NCBI GenBank assembly: GCA_041390125.1
Contig: JAWKQN010000003.1
Location: forward strand, 248,001 to 312,000
DNA: 64,000 nucleotides
From: Gemmatimonadota bacterium
Lineage (GTDB): Bacteria; Gemmatimonadota; Gemmatimonadetes; Longimicrobiales; Gaopeijiaceae
Reading direction: 5' to 3'
In this document: one piece after another, positions 25,294 through 33,469 of the stretch
Layout: each line of letters opens with the position of its first letter
Position numbering within the stretch: the first letter of the stretch is position 1
Notes under the pieces: model-generated
Databases searched by the model: none
What the model was told of the DNA's origin: nothing
Seen by the model: only the letters and a program-made list of their open reading frames with translations
Position numbers and translations under genes: made by a program

Positions 25294-27600
25294 TCAGCCG
25301 ATCCGGTGGATGCCCGCCTGCCCGGAGAGTGCGAGCCGGCGTGCGTCGTCGGGTCCGGCCTCTGCCGTCTCGAAGAGACCGCCGGCCACCACCACCGCCT
25401 CCACGGCCTCCCCGTCCGGGGCCAGCCGCACCGCCGCCAGCTCGGCGTCCGTCCGCCAGAGCGGGCCGGCCTCGCCGCTTCCGGCGGGCCCCGCGTCGGA
25501 CCCGGCCTGGACCGCCCACACCCGGTCGCCGCGCCGGACCCGGAGCGCGCTCCCCCAGGGCTCCACCCGGGCGTCCGGCGCGGTCACGAGCGTCAGCAGC
25601 GGGCCGTCCCCGAGTCGGGCCTGGACGGTCTGACTGTCCGCCTCGGAGCGGTAGCTGGCGGAGACGGTGTCGGGGACCACGGCCACGCCGGCCGCACCCA
25701 TCAGGTGGAGGCGCGCCCGGTCTCCCACCGCGACGCGGTGGAGGCGCGCGGGGCGGGCGGAGCCCGCGGCCGGGCCCGGCTCCACCGGCTCCACACGGGC
25801 CTCGACCCCGGCCGGGAGATGGAGGTGGGCGGTGGCGGTCGATCCGGCGGCGGCGCCCGTGATCCGGTCCGCCCAGGCCACCAGCAGTCCGGGCACGTGC
25901 ACCAGCGCGCGACGATGACCGGCTCCGCCGTCGAAGCCCGCGTGCGCGCCCGCGAAGGCCCGCACGCCGTCCCAGGCCCGCCACTGCGCACCCGAGCCGT
26001 GCGTGATCCGCGCCCACTGGAACGGCCGGTCCGGCCGCGAGGCCCCCTCCCCGTCCAGGGTGACGGTGTTGTGCGCGGAGGCGGTGCGGTAGCGGTTGCG
26101 GGCCGCGGGATCGGACGAGTACGTGAAGGTGCCGGGATCCACCAGCACGTCCTGCCCGTCCACGGCCACCACCACCGACAGCAGATCCGCGTGCGCGTGG
26201 CCACAGTTCAGGACGCCGTGCGGACCGCAGTCGATCAGCACGTAGTCGGACGTGGCCGTAGCGTCCGAGCGGCTGACGTAGAGCCCGCCGTCGTCGAAGG
26301 CATGCGCGGTACGCGGGTCCGGCGTTGCGTCCACCGCAGCATACGCGTCCAGCCCCGCGGGTCCCAGCACCCACGCCACCTCGTCGACGGCGTCGCCCGC
26401 GAGCGTCTTCAGGTCGCCCCGGCCGAATCGTGCGGCCGCGAGCGCGTACGCCGGCCGCACGTCGGCGCGCGGACGCGCATCCACCGGCCACGTGCGGCCG
26501 CCGTCGTCGTCGCCCATCAACGGGACCAGCCCGTTCGGGAGCGTGAGCGCGGCCAGGTGGTCCACGGCCGATTCCAGGCGCGCGAGCACCGCCGCCGGCA
26601 CCGGCTCGCTGCTCCGCTCGGCGAGCGCGGCCCATTGCTGGTAGAAGTCCACCGTGTAGCGCTGATAGGCCGTGGACTGCTCGAAGTACGTCCCGTCCTC
26701 GCGGATCTGCACGGCCGCCCAGCGCGCCAGCACGTCGCGCCCCGTGCGCCGCCACCCGTCCGCCACCGCCAGCTCGGGGAAGGCGACGCCGACGGTGTAC
26801 AGCGCGAGCGCCTCGCCCGTCAGGTGCGTGTTGGGGCTGTAGTACGTGGAGAGGTAGCGCTCGATGTGCAGCCCCTGCGTCTCGATGGACGCGAGGATCC
26901 GCGCGAAGCGCTCGGGCGTCAGCGCCGGGGTGCCCCGGAACGCGTGCAGGGCCCAGATCCACGACTGCACCCGGAAGGCCAGCTCCAGGCTGCTCGCCCA
27001 GTGGATGCCCAGACCCGGCGGGTTGGCGTGGATCCAGTCCTCGACGTGCGCGAGCGCCGCCTCCGCCCAACGCGCATCCCCGTCGAAGGCGTGCGCACGC
27101 GCCAGCGTCAGGATCTGCTGCTGGCGGGCCAGCTCCCAGATCAGCTTGTATTCGCCACCGACGGCGGGATCGAGGTAGTCGATCCGGCTCCAGTGCACCT
27201 GCGGATAGCGGACGCCGGACAGCGGCTCCACGTGCCAGTCGGGTCGGAGGCCCACGTCCCACCGGCGGTCGAAGAGGCGCACGCGGCCGGCCAGCACCGC
27301 CTCGGCCTCGGCGCGGGCCTCGGCCGGCGCGTCGGGCCGGACCCGCGCGAGCGCGCGGGCCGTGGCGGCGGGGTCGTCCAGCCCGGCGAAGAAGCGGGAG
27401 GGGCGCTCCCGGAAGCGGGCCAGCAGCGCCTCGGCAGAGTCGATGCCGCCGGCCAGGCGTCGGGCCACGAACGCCGCGGGAGCCAGGCTCCGGGTCCGGG
27501 GCGAGCCCAGGCTGCGGTCGCGGCGGACCGCCAGGGCCTGGGTGACACGCTCGACGATCTCGGCGGGCCGCATCGCGGCCAGCTTCCGGAGTCGGCTCAC
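25294..27600 (-). CDS. heparinase II/III family polysaccharide lyase-like protein
   Basis: A 768-residue protein with the alpha/alpha toroid N-terminal domain (about residues 80-400: WHVEPLSGVRYPQVHWSRIDYLDP..., YYSPNTHLTGEALALYTVG) and a beta-sandwich heparinase II/III domain (about 440-700) with NCGHAHADLLSVVVAVDGQDVLVDPGTFTYSSDPAARNRYR. Such proteins depolymerise uronate-containing polysaccharides by beta-elimination. In exopolysaccharide clusters they are often called alginate lyase-like. Start is uncertain: GTG 27600 or ATG 27573; no obvious signal peptide. Divergent from a GDP-mannose 6-dehydrogenase gene, which suggests a uronic-acid polysaccharide substrate or product. Confidence 0.85.
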   Translation of the reverse strand: MSRLRKLAAMRPAEIVERVTQALAVRRDRSLGSPRTRSLAPAAFVARRLAGGIDSAEALLARFRERPSRFFAGLDDPAATARALARVRPDAPAEARAEAEAVLAGRVRLFDRRWDVGLRPDWHVEPLSGVRYPQVHWSRIDYLDPAVGGEYKLIWELARQQQILTLARAHAFDGDARWAEAALAHVEDWIHANPPGLGIHWASSLELAFRVQSWIWALHAFRGTPALTPERFARILASIETQGLHIERYLSTYYSPNTHLTGEALALYTVGVAFPELAVADGWRRTGRDVLARWAAVQIREDGTYFEQSTAYQRYTVDFYQQWAALAERSSEPVPAAVLARLESAVDHLAALTLPNGLVPLMGDDDGGRTWPVDARPRADVRPAYALAAARFGRGDLKTLAGDAVDEVAWVLGPAGLDAYAAVDATPDPRTAHAFDDGGLYVSRSDATATSDYVLIDCGPHGVLNCGHAHADLLSVVVAVDGQDVLVDPGTFTYSSDPAARNRYRTASAHNTVTLDGEGASRPDRPFQWARITHGSGAQWRAWDGVRAFAGAHAGFDGGAGHRRALVHVPGLLVAWADRITGAAAGSTATAHLHLPAGVEARVEPVEPGPAAGSARPARLHRVAVGDRARLHLMGAAGVAVVPDTVSASYRSEADSQTVQARLGDGPLLTLVTAPDARVEPWGSALRVRRGDRVWAVQAGSDAGPAGSGEAGPLWRTDAELAAVRLAPDGEAVEAVVVAGGLFETAEAGPDDARRLALSGQAGIHRIG

Positions 27601-27770
27601 GTGGCCGACTGACCCGGTTCGTTGCGGCTCCTCAACAGATTTCTGTCCACCGAGACGGTCCGACGGCGCCGCTCCGGGCCTGCGCACAGACCCGATGGCG
27701 GTACCAAAATTGCCTGCACCCGCTACGATTCTCCAGCCCGAAGCCGAACTTGAGGAAGGATCCCGCCGGA

Positions 27771-29087
27771 ATGTCGACGCGTCTCAGCGTGTTTGGAATG
27801 GGGTACGTGGGGTGCGTCTCCGCGGCCTGCTTCGCCAAGGAAGGCCACACCGTGGTGGGGGTGGACGTCAATCCCACCAAGGTCGGCATCATCAATGGCG
27901 GGCACTCCCCCATCGTCGAGGAGGGCATCGACGAGCTGGTGGGGGCCATGGTGGCTGCCGGACGGCTCCGGGCCACCGACTCGGTGGCCGAGGCCATCGC
28001 CGAGACGGACGTGTCCCTCGTCTGCGTGGGGACGCCGTCGAACAAGAACGGCAGCCTCGACCTGCGCTACGTGGAGCGCGTGAGCGAGCAGATCGGCGCG
28101 GCCCTGTCCCACAAGGACACGCCGCACACGGTGGTCATCCGCAGCACGGTGCTCCCGGGGACGGTCGAGACGCTGGTGGTCCCGGCGCTCGAGCGCACGT
28201 CCGGCAAGCGGGTGGCCGGGGGCGGGATCCACGTCTGCATGAACCCGGAGTTCCTGCGCGAGTCGACGTCCATCAAGGACTTCTACGACCCGCCCTTCAC
28301 GCTGATCGGTGGGACCAGCGCCGAGGGGATCGAGCGGGTGGCCGAGCTGTACGCCGGGATCGACGCGCCGCTCTACCGCACCGACATCAAGGTCGCGGAG
28401 ATGGTCAAGTACATCTGCAACTGCTTCCACGGCCTCAAGGTGGCGTTCGCCAACGAGGTCGGGAACGTGGCCAAGCAGCTCGGGGTCGACTCGCACCAGG
28501 TCATGGAGATCTTCTGCCAGGACACCAAGCTCAACCTGTCCCCCTACTACCTGAAGCCCGGCTTCGCCTTCGGCGGCTCCTGCCTGCCCAAGGACATCCG
28601 GGGCGCGCAGTACCTCGCGCGTGACCTGGACGTCGAGACGCCGGTGCTGGGGTCCATCCTGCCCTCGAACGACCGTCAGATCCAGCTCGCGGCCGAGCGC
28701 ATCCTGGCCAAGGGCAATCGGCGCATCGGCGTGCTGGGCATGAGCTTCAAGGCCGGCACCGACGATCTGCGCGAATCCCCCATGGTGACGCTGATCGAGC
28801 ACCTGATCGGGCGGGGGATGGAGCTGGCCATCTACGACAAGAACGTCTCCAAGGCGCAGCTCATGGGCGCCAACAAGGAGTACATCGAGGGCGAGATCCC
28901 GCACATCTGGTCGCTGATGCGGGACAACGTGGACGAGGTGGTCGAGCACGGCGAGACCATCGTGGTCGCGCACAAGAACCCGGAGTTCGAGGCCGCGCTG
29001 GCGCGCAGCCGTCCGGATCAGGTCGTGGTGGACCTGGTGCGCATCCCGTTCGAGGGCGAAGCGGAGTACGACGGGCTCTGCTGGTAG
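27771..29087 (+). CDS. algD: GDP-mannose 6-dehydrogenase-like nucleotide-sugar dehydrogenase
   Basis: A 438-residue enzyme close in length and sequence to AlgD (436), which oxidises GDP-mannose to GDP-mannuronate with two NAD+. GMGYVGCVSAACFAKEGHTVVGVDVN (NAD fold), VCVGTPSNKNGSLDLRYVE, MNPEFLRESTSIKDF, catalytic Cys in GFAFGGSCLPKD, LGMSFKAGTDDLRESP and the terminal GLCW all fit AlgD better than UDP-glucose dehydrogenases. ATG 27771 is preferred; GAGGAAGGA lies about ten bases upstream. Faces the heparinase gene across 170 bases. No alginate polymerase genes are visible, so the polymer is unknown. Confidence 0.88.
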   Translation: MSTRLSVFGMGYVGCVSAACFAKEGHTVVGVDVNPTKVGIINGGHSPIVEEGIDELVGAMVAAGRLRATDSVAEAIAETDVSLVCVGTPSNKNGSLDLRYVERVSEQIGAALSHKDTPHTVVIRSTVLPGTVETLVVPALERTSGKRVAGGGIHVCMNPEFLRESTSIKDFYDPPFTLIGGTSAEGIERVAELYAGIDAPLYRTDIKVAEMVKYICNCFHGLKVAFANEVGNVAKQLGVDSHQVMEIFCQDTKLNLSPYYLKPGFAFGGSCLPKDIRGAQYLARDLDVETPVLGSILPSNDRQIQLAAERILAKGNRRIGVLGMSFKAGTDDLRESPMVTLIEHLIGRGMELAIYDKNVSKAQLMGANKEYIEGEIPHIWSLMRDNVDEVVEHGETIVVAHKNPEFEAALARSRPDQVVVDLVRIPFEGEAEYDGLCW

Positions 29088-29106
29088 GCTGCGTATCGCC
29101 GGGCTC

Positions 29107-29130
29107 CCGCCCGGCTGCGCGGCCGGGCGG
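29107..29130. terminator. bidirectional hairpin between algD and ligase genes
   Basis: CCGCCCGGC pairs with GCCGGGCGG across a TGCGCG loop. The two flanking genes converge here. No T tract on either side, so terminator strength is uncertain. Confidence 0.5.
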
Positions 29131-29177
29131 AGGGCCGGGCCCGTACGTGTAGCCGCGCGGCACCCTGGCCCGCAGCC

Positions 29178-30713
29178 TCACCCCGGCAGCAGCGCGCGCA
29201 CCGTGGCGAGCGTATCCGCCTCCTCGGACGCCTTGTCCGGCCGGTACCCCTTGAGCCGCGCGAAGCGCAGCGCCACGCCGCCCGGGTAGCGCGGGCTCGC
29301 CTGCACGGAGTCGAAGGCGACCTCCACCACCAGGCGCGGCTCCACCCACACGGTCCCGCGCGTGCGCCGCACCTCGATCGCCTGGAGCGCCTCCGTCTGC
29401 CAGGCCAGCACCTCGTCCGTCATGCCCTTGAAGGTCTTGCCCAGCATCACCCACCCGCCGTCCTCGCCGCGCGCGCCCAGGTGCAGGTTGCTGAGCCAGC
29501 CCTGCCTGCGCCCGTGCCCCCACTCGGCCGCCAGCACCACCAGATCCAGCGTGTACACCGGCTTGACCTTGAGCCAGCCGGCGCCGCGCCGGCCCGCGTC
29601 GTACGGCGCGTCCAGGGCCTTGGCGATCACCCCCTCGTGACCGGCGGCGGTGACGGCCGCGAGGAACGCCTCTGCCTCCTCGGCCCGCTCGCAGAGGCGG
29701 GCCGGCACCACCAGCTCGGATCCGATCGCGTCCAGCAGACGGGAGCGCCGCTCCGCATAGGGCGCGTCCAGCAGCGGGTGGGCATCCAGCAGGAGCGCAT
29801 CGAAGAAGCGGGTGGTCAGCGGCAGCTCGGCGCGCAGCGCGTCCACGTCCGTGCGGGTGCCGAAGCGGCTCATCGTGGTCTGGAAGGGCAGGGGCCGCCC
29901 CTGCGCGTCCAGCGCCAGCGTCTCGCCGTCCAGGATGAAGCGGGTGAGCGGGAGCGCGCGCGCCGTCTCCACCAGCTCCGGCACCTGCGCGGTCACCTCG
30001 TTCAGGGCCCGGGTGTAGACGCGCACGTCCTCTCCATCGCGGTGCACCTGCACGCGCGCGCCGTCCAGCTTGTGCTCGAACGACGCGCGCCCCAGCCGCT
30101 GGAGCGCGTCGCCGACCGACTCCGCCGTGGAGGCCAGCATGGGCTTGAGTGGCCGGAAGAGCTGGACCGCCAGTCCGGCCAGCGCCTCCGGTCCCTGGCG
30201 GGCCTGCCGCGCCACCGCCGGGAGGCTGCCGGTCAGCAGGAGGGCCCGGCGCACGGCGGCGAGCGGGACCTCGGCCGAGCGCGCGACGGCGTCCACCATC
30301 ACCCCTTCCAGCGCGCCCTGGCGCAGCTCGCCCAGCAGCAGCGGCACCAGCAGCTCCCGCTCGGCGGCCGTGGCCCGACCGAACAGGTCCGCCACCGCGT
30401 CGGTGCGCGCCCGGGTGGAGCCCGGCCCGGAGAGCCCGGCCAGGTCGGTCAGGGCGGCGTCGACGGTTGCGACCGTCAGGGACGGCCCCTCCGCGGCCGG
30501 CGTGGCCAGGGCCTCCCGCACCAGGGCCGGGCCCACCCCGATGCGGCCCTGGGGCAGCTCGCCCGCCAGCCAGGCCACCACCACCGCCACCTCCCCATCG
30601 GCCGCGCGGGACAACAGGGCGGTCAGGTGCGCCACCTTCTCCCCTCGTTTGGGGGTGGCGGCGACGGCCCGGGACACGTCGGCGAGCGCGGAGAGGGGCA
30701 GGGAGGAGGTCAT
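29178..30713 (-). CDS. ATP-dependent DNA ligase
   Basis: A 511-residue ligase sealing nicks with ATP. An N-terminal DNA-binding domain (about 1-190) precedes the nucleotidyltransferase domain with adenylation Lys215 in FEHKLDGARVQVH, DGETLALD (motif III), VIAKALDAPYDAGRRGAGWLKVKP (motifs IV/V), and a C-terminal OB domain. The three-domain layout is that of archaeal/eukaryotic-type LigB-like enzymes, which act in repair or as an accessory ligase in bacteria. ATG at 30713 follows GGAGGAG-like sequence on the minus strand. Convergent with algD and divergent from glpD. Confidence 0.93.
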   Translation of the reverse strand: MTSSLPLSALADVSRAVAATPKRGEKVAHLTALLSRAADGEVAVVVAWLAGELPQGRIGVGPALVREALATPAAEGPSLTVATVDAALTDLAGLSGPGSTRARTDAVADLFGRATAAERELLVPLLLGELRQGALEGVMVDAVARSAEVPLAAVRRALLLTGSLPAVARQARQGPEALAGLAVQLFRPLKPMLASTAESVGDALQRLGRASFEHKLDGARVQVHRDGEDVRVYTRALNEVTAQVPELVETARALPLTRFILDGETLALDAQGRPLPFQTTMSRFGTRTDVDALRAELPLTTRFFDALLLDAHPLLDAPYAERRSRLLDAIGSELVVPARLCERAEEAEAFLAAVTAAGHEGVIAKALDAPYDAGRRGAGWLKVKPVYTLDLVVLAAEWGHGRRQGWLSNLHLGARGEDGGWVMLGKTFKGMTDEVLAWQTEALQAIEVRRTRGTVWVEPRLVVEVAFDSVQASPRYPGGVALRFARLKGYRPDKASEEADTLATVRALLPG

Positions 30714-30811
30714 GCGCAGTGCGGGTGCCGGCGCCCGGCGTGCGGGGAAGGGACGAGGGGCTCCGGGGGGCAGTCCCGGCGCCCGGCGGATCCAGACCCC
30801 GCGGCGGGCGC

Positions 30812-30840
30812 TTTGGCGACGTGGGAGGGGACGCTACCTT
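30812..30840 (+). promoter_or_regulatory. predicted promoter of glpD
   Basis: TTTGGC and TACCTT separated by 17 bases, 80 bases ahead of the GTG start; same -10-like hexamer as at rplS and tRNA-Lys. Confidence 0.4.
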
Positions 30841-30920
30841 CTCCGCGACCGGTCCGGCAAGGCGCATCCACCGCCGGGTGCCCCATCCGGACGGCGCGTC
30901 TCCTGGGGGAAGGCCCTCGC

Positions 30921-32486
30921 GTGACCCGTGACGACATGCTGCGGCGGCTCCAGGAACGGACGGAGCCCTGGGATCTCGTCATCATCGGCGGCGGCGCCAC
31001 CGGCGTCGGCATCGCGGTGGACGCGGCCTCACGCGGGTACGCGGTGCTGCTGCTCGAGCAGAGCGACTTCGGCAAGGGTACGTCCAGCCGCAGCACCAAG
31101 CTCGTGCACGGCGGCGTGCGCTACCTGCAGCAGGGCAACATCCCGCTGGTCATGGAGGCGCTCAAGGAGCGCGGCATCCTGCGCGAGAACGCCCCCCACC
31201 TGGTGCACGATCTCCCGTTCGTGGTGCCCAACTACCAGTGGTGGGAGGCGCCCTTCTACGGCATCGGCATGCGGGTCTACGACGCCCTGGCGGGTCGCTA
31301 CGGCTTCGGGGCCTCGCGCAACCTGAGCCGCGAGGAGACCATCGAGCGGCTGCCCACCATCGAGACGGACGGGCTGCGCGGCGGTGTGGTCTATCACGAC
31401 GGCCAGTTCGACGACGCGCGCCTGCTCATCCACCTGGTGATGACGGCCGCGGAGCAGGGCGCGGTGGTGCTGAACCAGGCGCGCGTGACCGGCCTCCATG
31501 CCGGGGACGACGGCTACCTGGACGCCGTGGAGTTGATCGACGAGGAGACCGGCCGCACGCATACCGCGCCCGCGCGCCTCGTCCTCAACGCCACCGGCGC
31601 GTTCACCGACGGTGTGCGCCACCTGGACGATCCCTCCGCGCCGCCCATCGTGCGGCCGAGCCAGGGCGTGCACGTGGTGCTGCCCCGCCGCTTCCTGCCG
31701 GGCGAGTCCGCCATCATGGTGCCGCACACGGACGACGGCCGGGTCTTGTTCGCGATCCCCTGGCTGGACCGTGTCCTGATCGGCACCACGGATACGCCGC
31801 TGGAGTCCGTGGCGCTGGAGCCCGAGCCGCTCGCGGAGGAGGTGGACTTCATCCTCGCGCACGCCGCGCGTTACCTGGACGAGGATCCCACGCGCGCCGA
31901 CGTGCTGAGCATCTTCGCGGGCATCCGTCCGCTCGTGGGCAACGTCGCCGAAGGTGGCGACACCGCGAAGATCTCGCGCGAGCATTCGATCCAGGTCTCG
32001 AAGTCCGGGCTCATGACCATCGCGGGCGGCAAGTGGACCACGTACCGGCGCATGGCCGAGGACGCGGTCGACTACGCCATCCCGCTCGCGGGGCTGGACG
32101 CCCGTCCTTGCGTGACGCGCGAGCTGCGGCTGCACGGCTACCACGCGCGGGCCGAGCGCTTCGGGCGCCTCGCGCCCTACGGCTCGGACGCCCCGTCCGT
32201 GGAGGCCGTCATGGAGGAGCAGGACGGGTGGGACGTGCCACTGCACCCGCGCCTGGACGTGACCCCGGGCGAGGTGGTGTGGTCCGTGCGGGAGGAGATG
32301 GCGCGCACGGTGGACGACGTGCTGGCGCGGCGGTGCCGCGCCCTGGTGCTGGACGCGCGGGCCGCGATCGAGGCGGCGCCGGCGGTGGCGGACCTCCTGG
32401 CCCGGGAGCTGGGCCGGGACGCGGCATGGCGGGACCGGCAGGTGGACGACTTCCAGGAGATGGCGAGGATCTATGTCCCCGAGTAG
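30921..32486 (+). CDS. glpD: aerobic glycerol-3-phosphate dehydrogenase
   Basis: A 521-residue FAD enzyme oxidising sn-glycerol-3-phosphate to dihydroxyacetone phosphate and passing electrons to quinone. FAD motif IIGGGATGVGIAVDAASRGYAVLLLEQSDFGKGTSSRSTKLVHGGVRYL, NATGAFTDGVR, FAIPWLDRVLIGTTDT, FAGIRPLV and GGKWTTYRRMAEDAVD are family landmarks, with the C-terminal cap domain to 521. GTG at 30921 is preceded by GGGGAAGG eight bases upstream; an in-frame ATG lies five codons later. Its end overlaps the next gene by 14 bases. Confidence 0.94.
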   Translation: MTRDDMLRRLQERTEPWDLVIIGGGATGVGIAVDAASRGYAVLLLEQSDFGKGTSSRSTKLVHGGVRYLQQGNIPLVMEALKERGILRENAPHLVHDLPFVVPNYQWWEAPFYGIGMRVYDALAGRYGFGASRNLSREETIERLPTIETDGLRGGVVYHDGQFDDARLLIHLVMTAAEQGAVVLNQARVTGLHAGDDGYLDAVELIDEETGRTHTAPARLVLNATGAFTDGVRHLDDPSAPPIVRPSQGVHVVLPRRFLPGESAIMVPHTDDGRVLFAIPWLDRVLIGTTDTPLESVALEPEPLAEEVDFILAHAARYLDEDPTRADVLSIFAGIRPLVGNVAEGGDTAKISREHSIQVSKSGLMTIAGGKWTTYRRMAEDAVDYAIPLAGLDARPCVTRELRLHGYHARAERFGRLAPYGSDAPSVEAVMEEQDGWDVPLHPRLDVTPGEVVWSVREEMARTVDDVLARRCRALVLDARAAIEAAPAVADLLARELGRDAAWRDRQVDDFQEMARIYVPE

Positions 32487-33366
32487 GTGGGTTGGCGTGG
32501 GCGCCGGTGCGGCGCTCGCGATCGTGGCGGCCCCGCTGGCCGCCCAGTACGCGTCCGGACCTTCGGTGTTGAGTCTGCTCCCGACCACGGACCGGGTGGC
32601 GAGCGCGGGCACGGATCGCACGGGCCGGCTCGGCGAGGGCGACTATGTCCTGCCCGGCGGCCAGGCGCTCCAGGCCTGGCAGGTGCGCGGGCGGGCCGGG
32701 GAAGGGCTGGTGCTCGAGCTCACCTCGGAGGACTTCGACGCCTACCTGTACATGCTCGGGCCGGGGCTGGACGAGCCCCAGACCGACGACGACGGGAGCA
32801 CGGGCTGCGGCGCGCGCATCGACATCGTGCTGCCGGCGGACGGCCCCTACACGCTGGTGCTGTCCTCCCTGTCCGGACAGGCCGGCGAGTACCGCCTGCG
32901 GGTCGCCAACGAGGCGGGACCGCGGCAGGACTCGGACGAGTGCATGGGCGCCGACACCGGCGGCGGGTGGGACTGGGCCGTGGACGACGTGCCCACCGAC
33001 GGCCGCACGCTGGTCGACGGTGACGTGGTGGAGGACCAGCTCAGCCTGGACGACCACCAGCTCCCGGACGGCTCGGCGGCCAAGGCGTGGACGGTGCTCG
33101 GCACGGCGGGCATGACGCTCAGCATCGACATGCTGAGCGACGACTTCGACAGCATCCTGTATGCGTCGGGCCCCGGTCTGTCCGACCGTCTCATCGACGA
33201 CGACGGGGCCGGCGGCTGCAACGCGCGCCTGACGATCACCTTCCCGGAGGACGGGGAGTATCGCGTGGTGGCGTCCTCCATCTTCGGAGGCGCGGCGGGT
33301 GCGTTCACGCTGCGGGTCGCGGCGTCGCCCGAGCCGCCGGCCGCGCAGGGGTGCGACCCGCGTTAG
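32473..33366 (+). CDS. exported protein with two PPC-type beta-sandwich domains
   Basis: A 297-residue secreted protein. Signal peptide about 1-25 (ALAIVAAPLAAQ). Two homologous domains of about 105 residues follow: each has an aspartate-rich start (GEGDYVLPGG / DDHQLPDGS), AWQV-RGRAGEGLVLELTSEDFDAYLYMLGPGL versus AWTVLGTAGMTLSIDMLSDDFDSILYASGPGL, a DDDG..GC.AR segment with one Cys, and a closing YTLVLSS / YRVVASS strand. This matches bacterial pre-peptidase C-terminal (PPC) domains, but no peptidase is attached. Starts inside the end of glpD. Confidence 0.8.
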   Translation: MSPSRWVGVGAGAALAIVAAPLAAQYASGPSVLSLLPTTDRVASAGTDRTGRLGEGDYVLPGGQALQAWQVRGRAGEGLVLELTSEDFDAYLYMLGPGLDEPQTDDDGSTGCGARIDIVLPADGPYTLVLSSLSGQAGEYRLRVANEAGPRQDSDECMGADTGGGWDWAVDDVPTDGRTLVDGDVVEDQLSLDDHQLPDGSAAKAWTVLGTAGMTLSIDMLSDDFDSILYASGPGLSDRLIDDDGAGGCNARLTITFPEDGEYRVVASSIFGGAAGAFTLRVAASPEPPAAQGCDPR

Positions 33367-33380
33367 GCGGCGGGGATCTG

Positions 33381-33414
33381 GATCGCGGCGTAGGGACCTG
33401 ATCGCGGCGTAGGG
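33381..33414 (+). repeat. two-copy direct repeat
   Basis: GATCGCGGCGTAGGG occurs twice with a 19-base period in the short gap between two convergent genes. No function is evident. Confidence 0.5.
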
Positions 33415-33469
33415 GCTGCGGCGCACGGGAGGAGGGTCCCTCCGGCGCCGCGGTCCCGGACGCGCCGCG

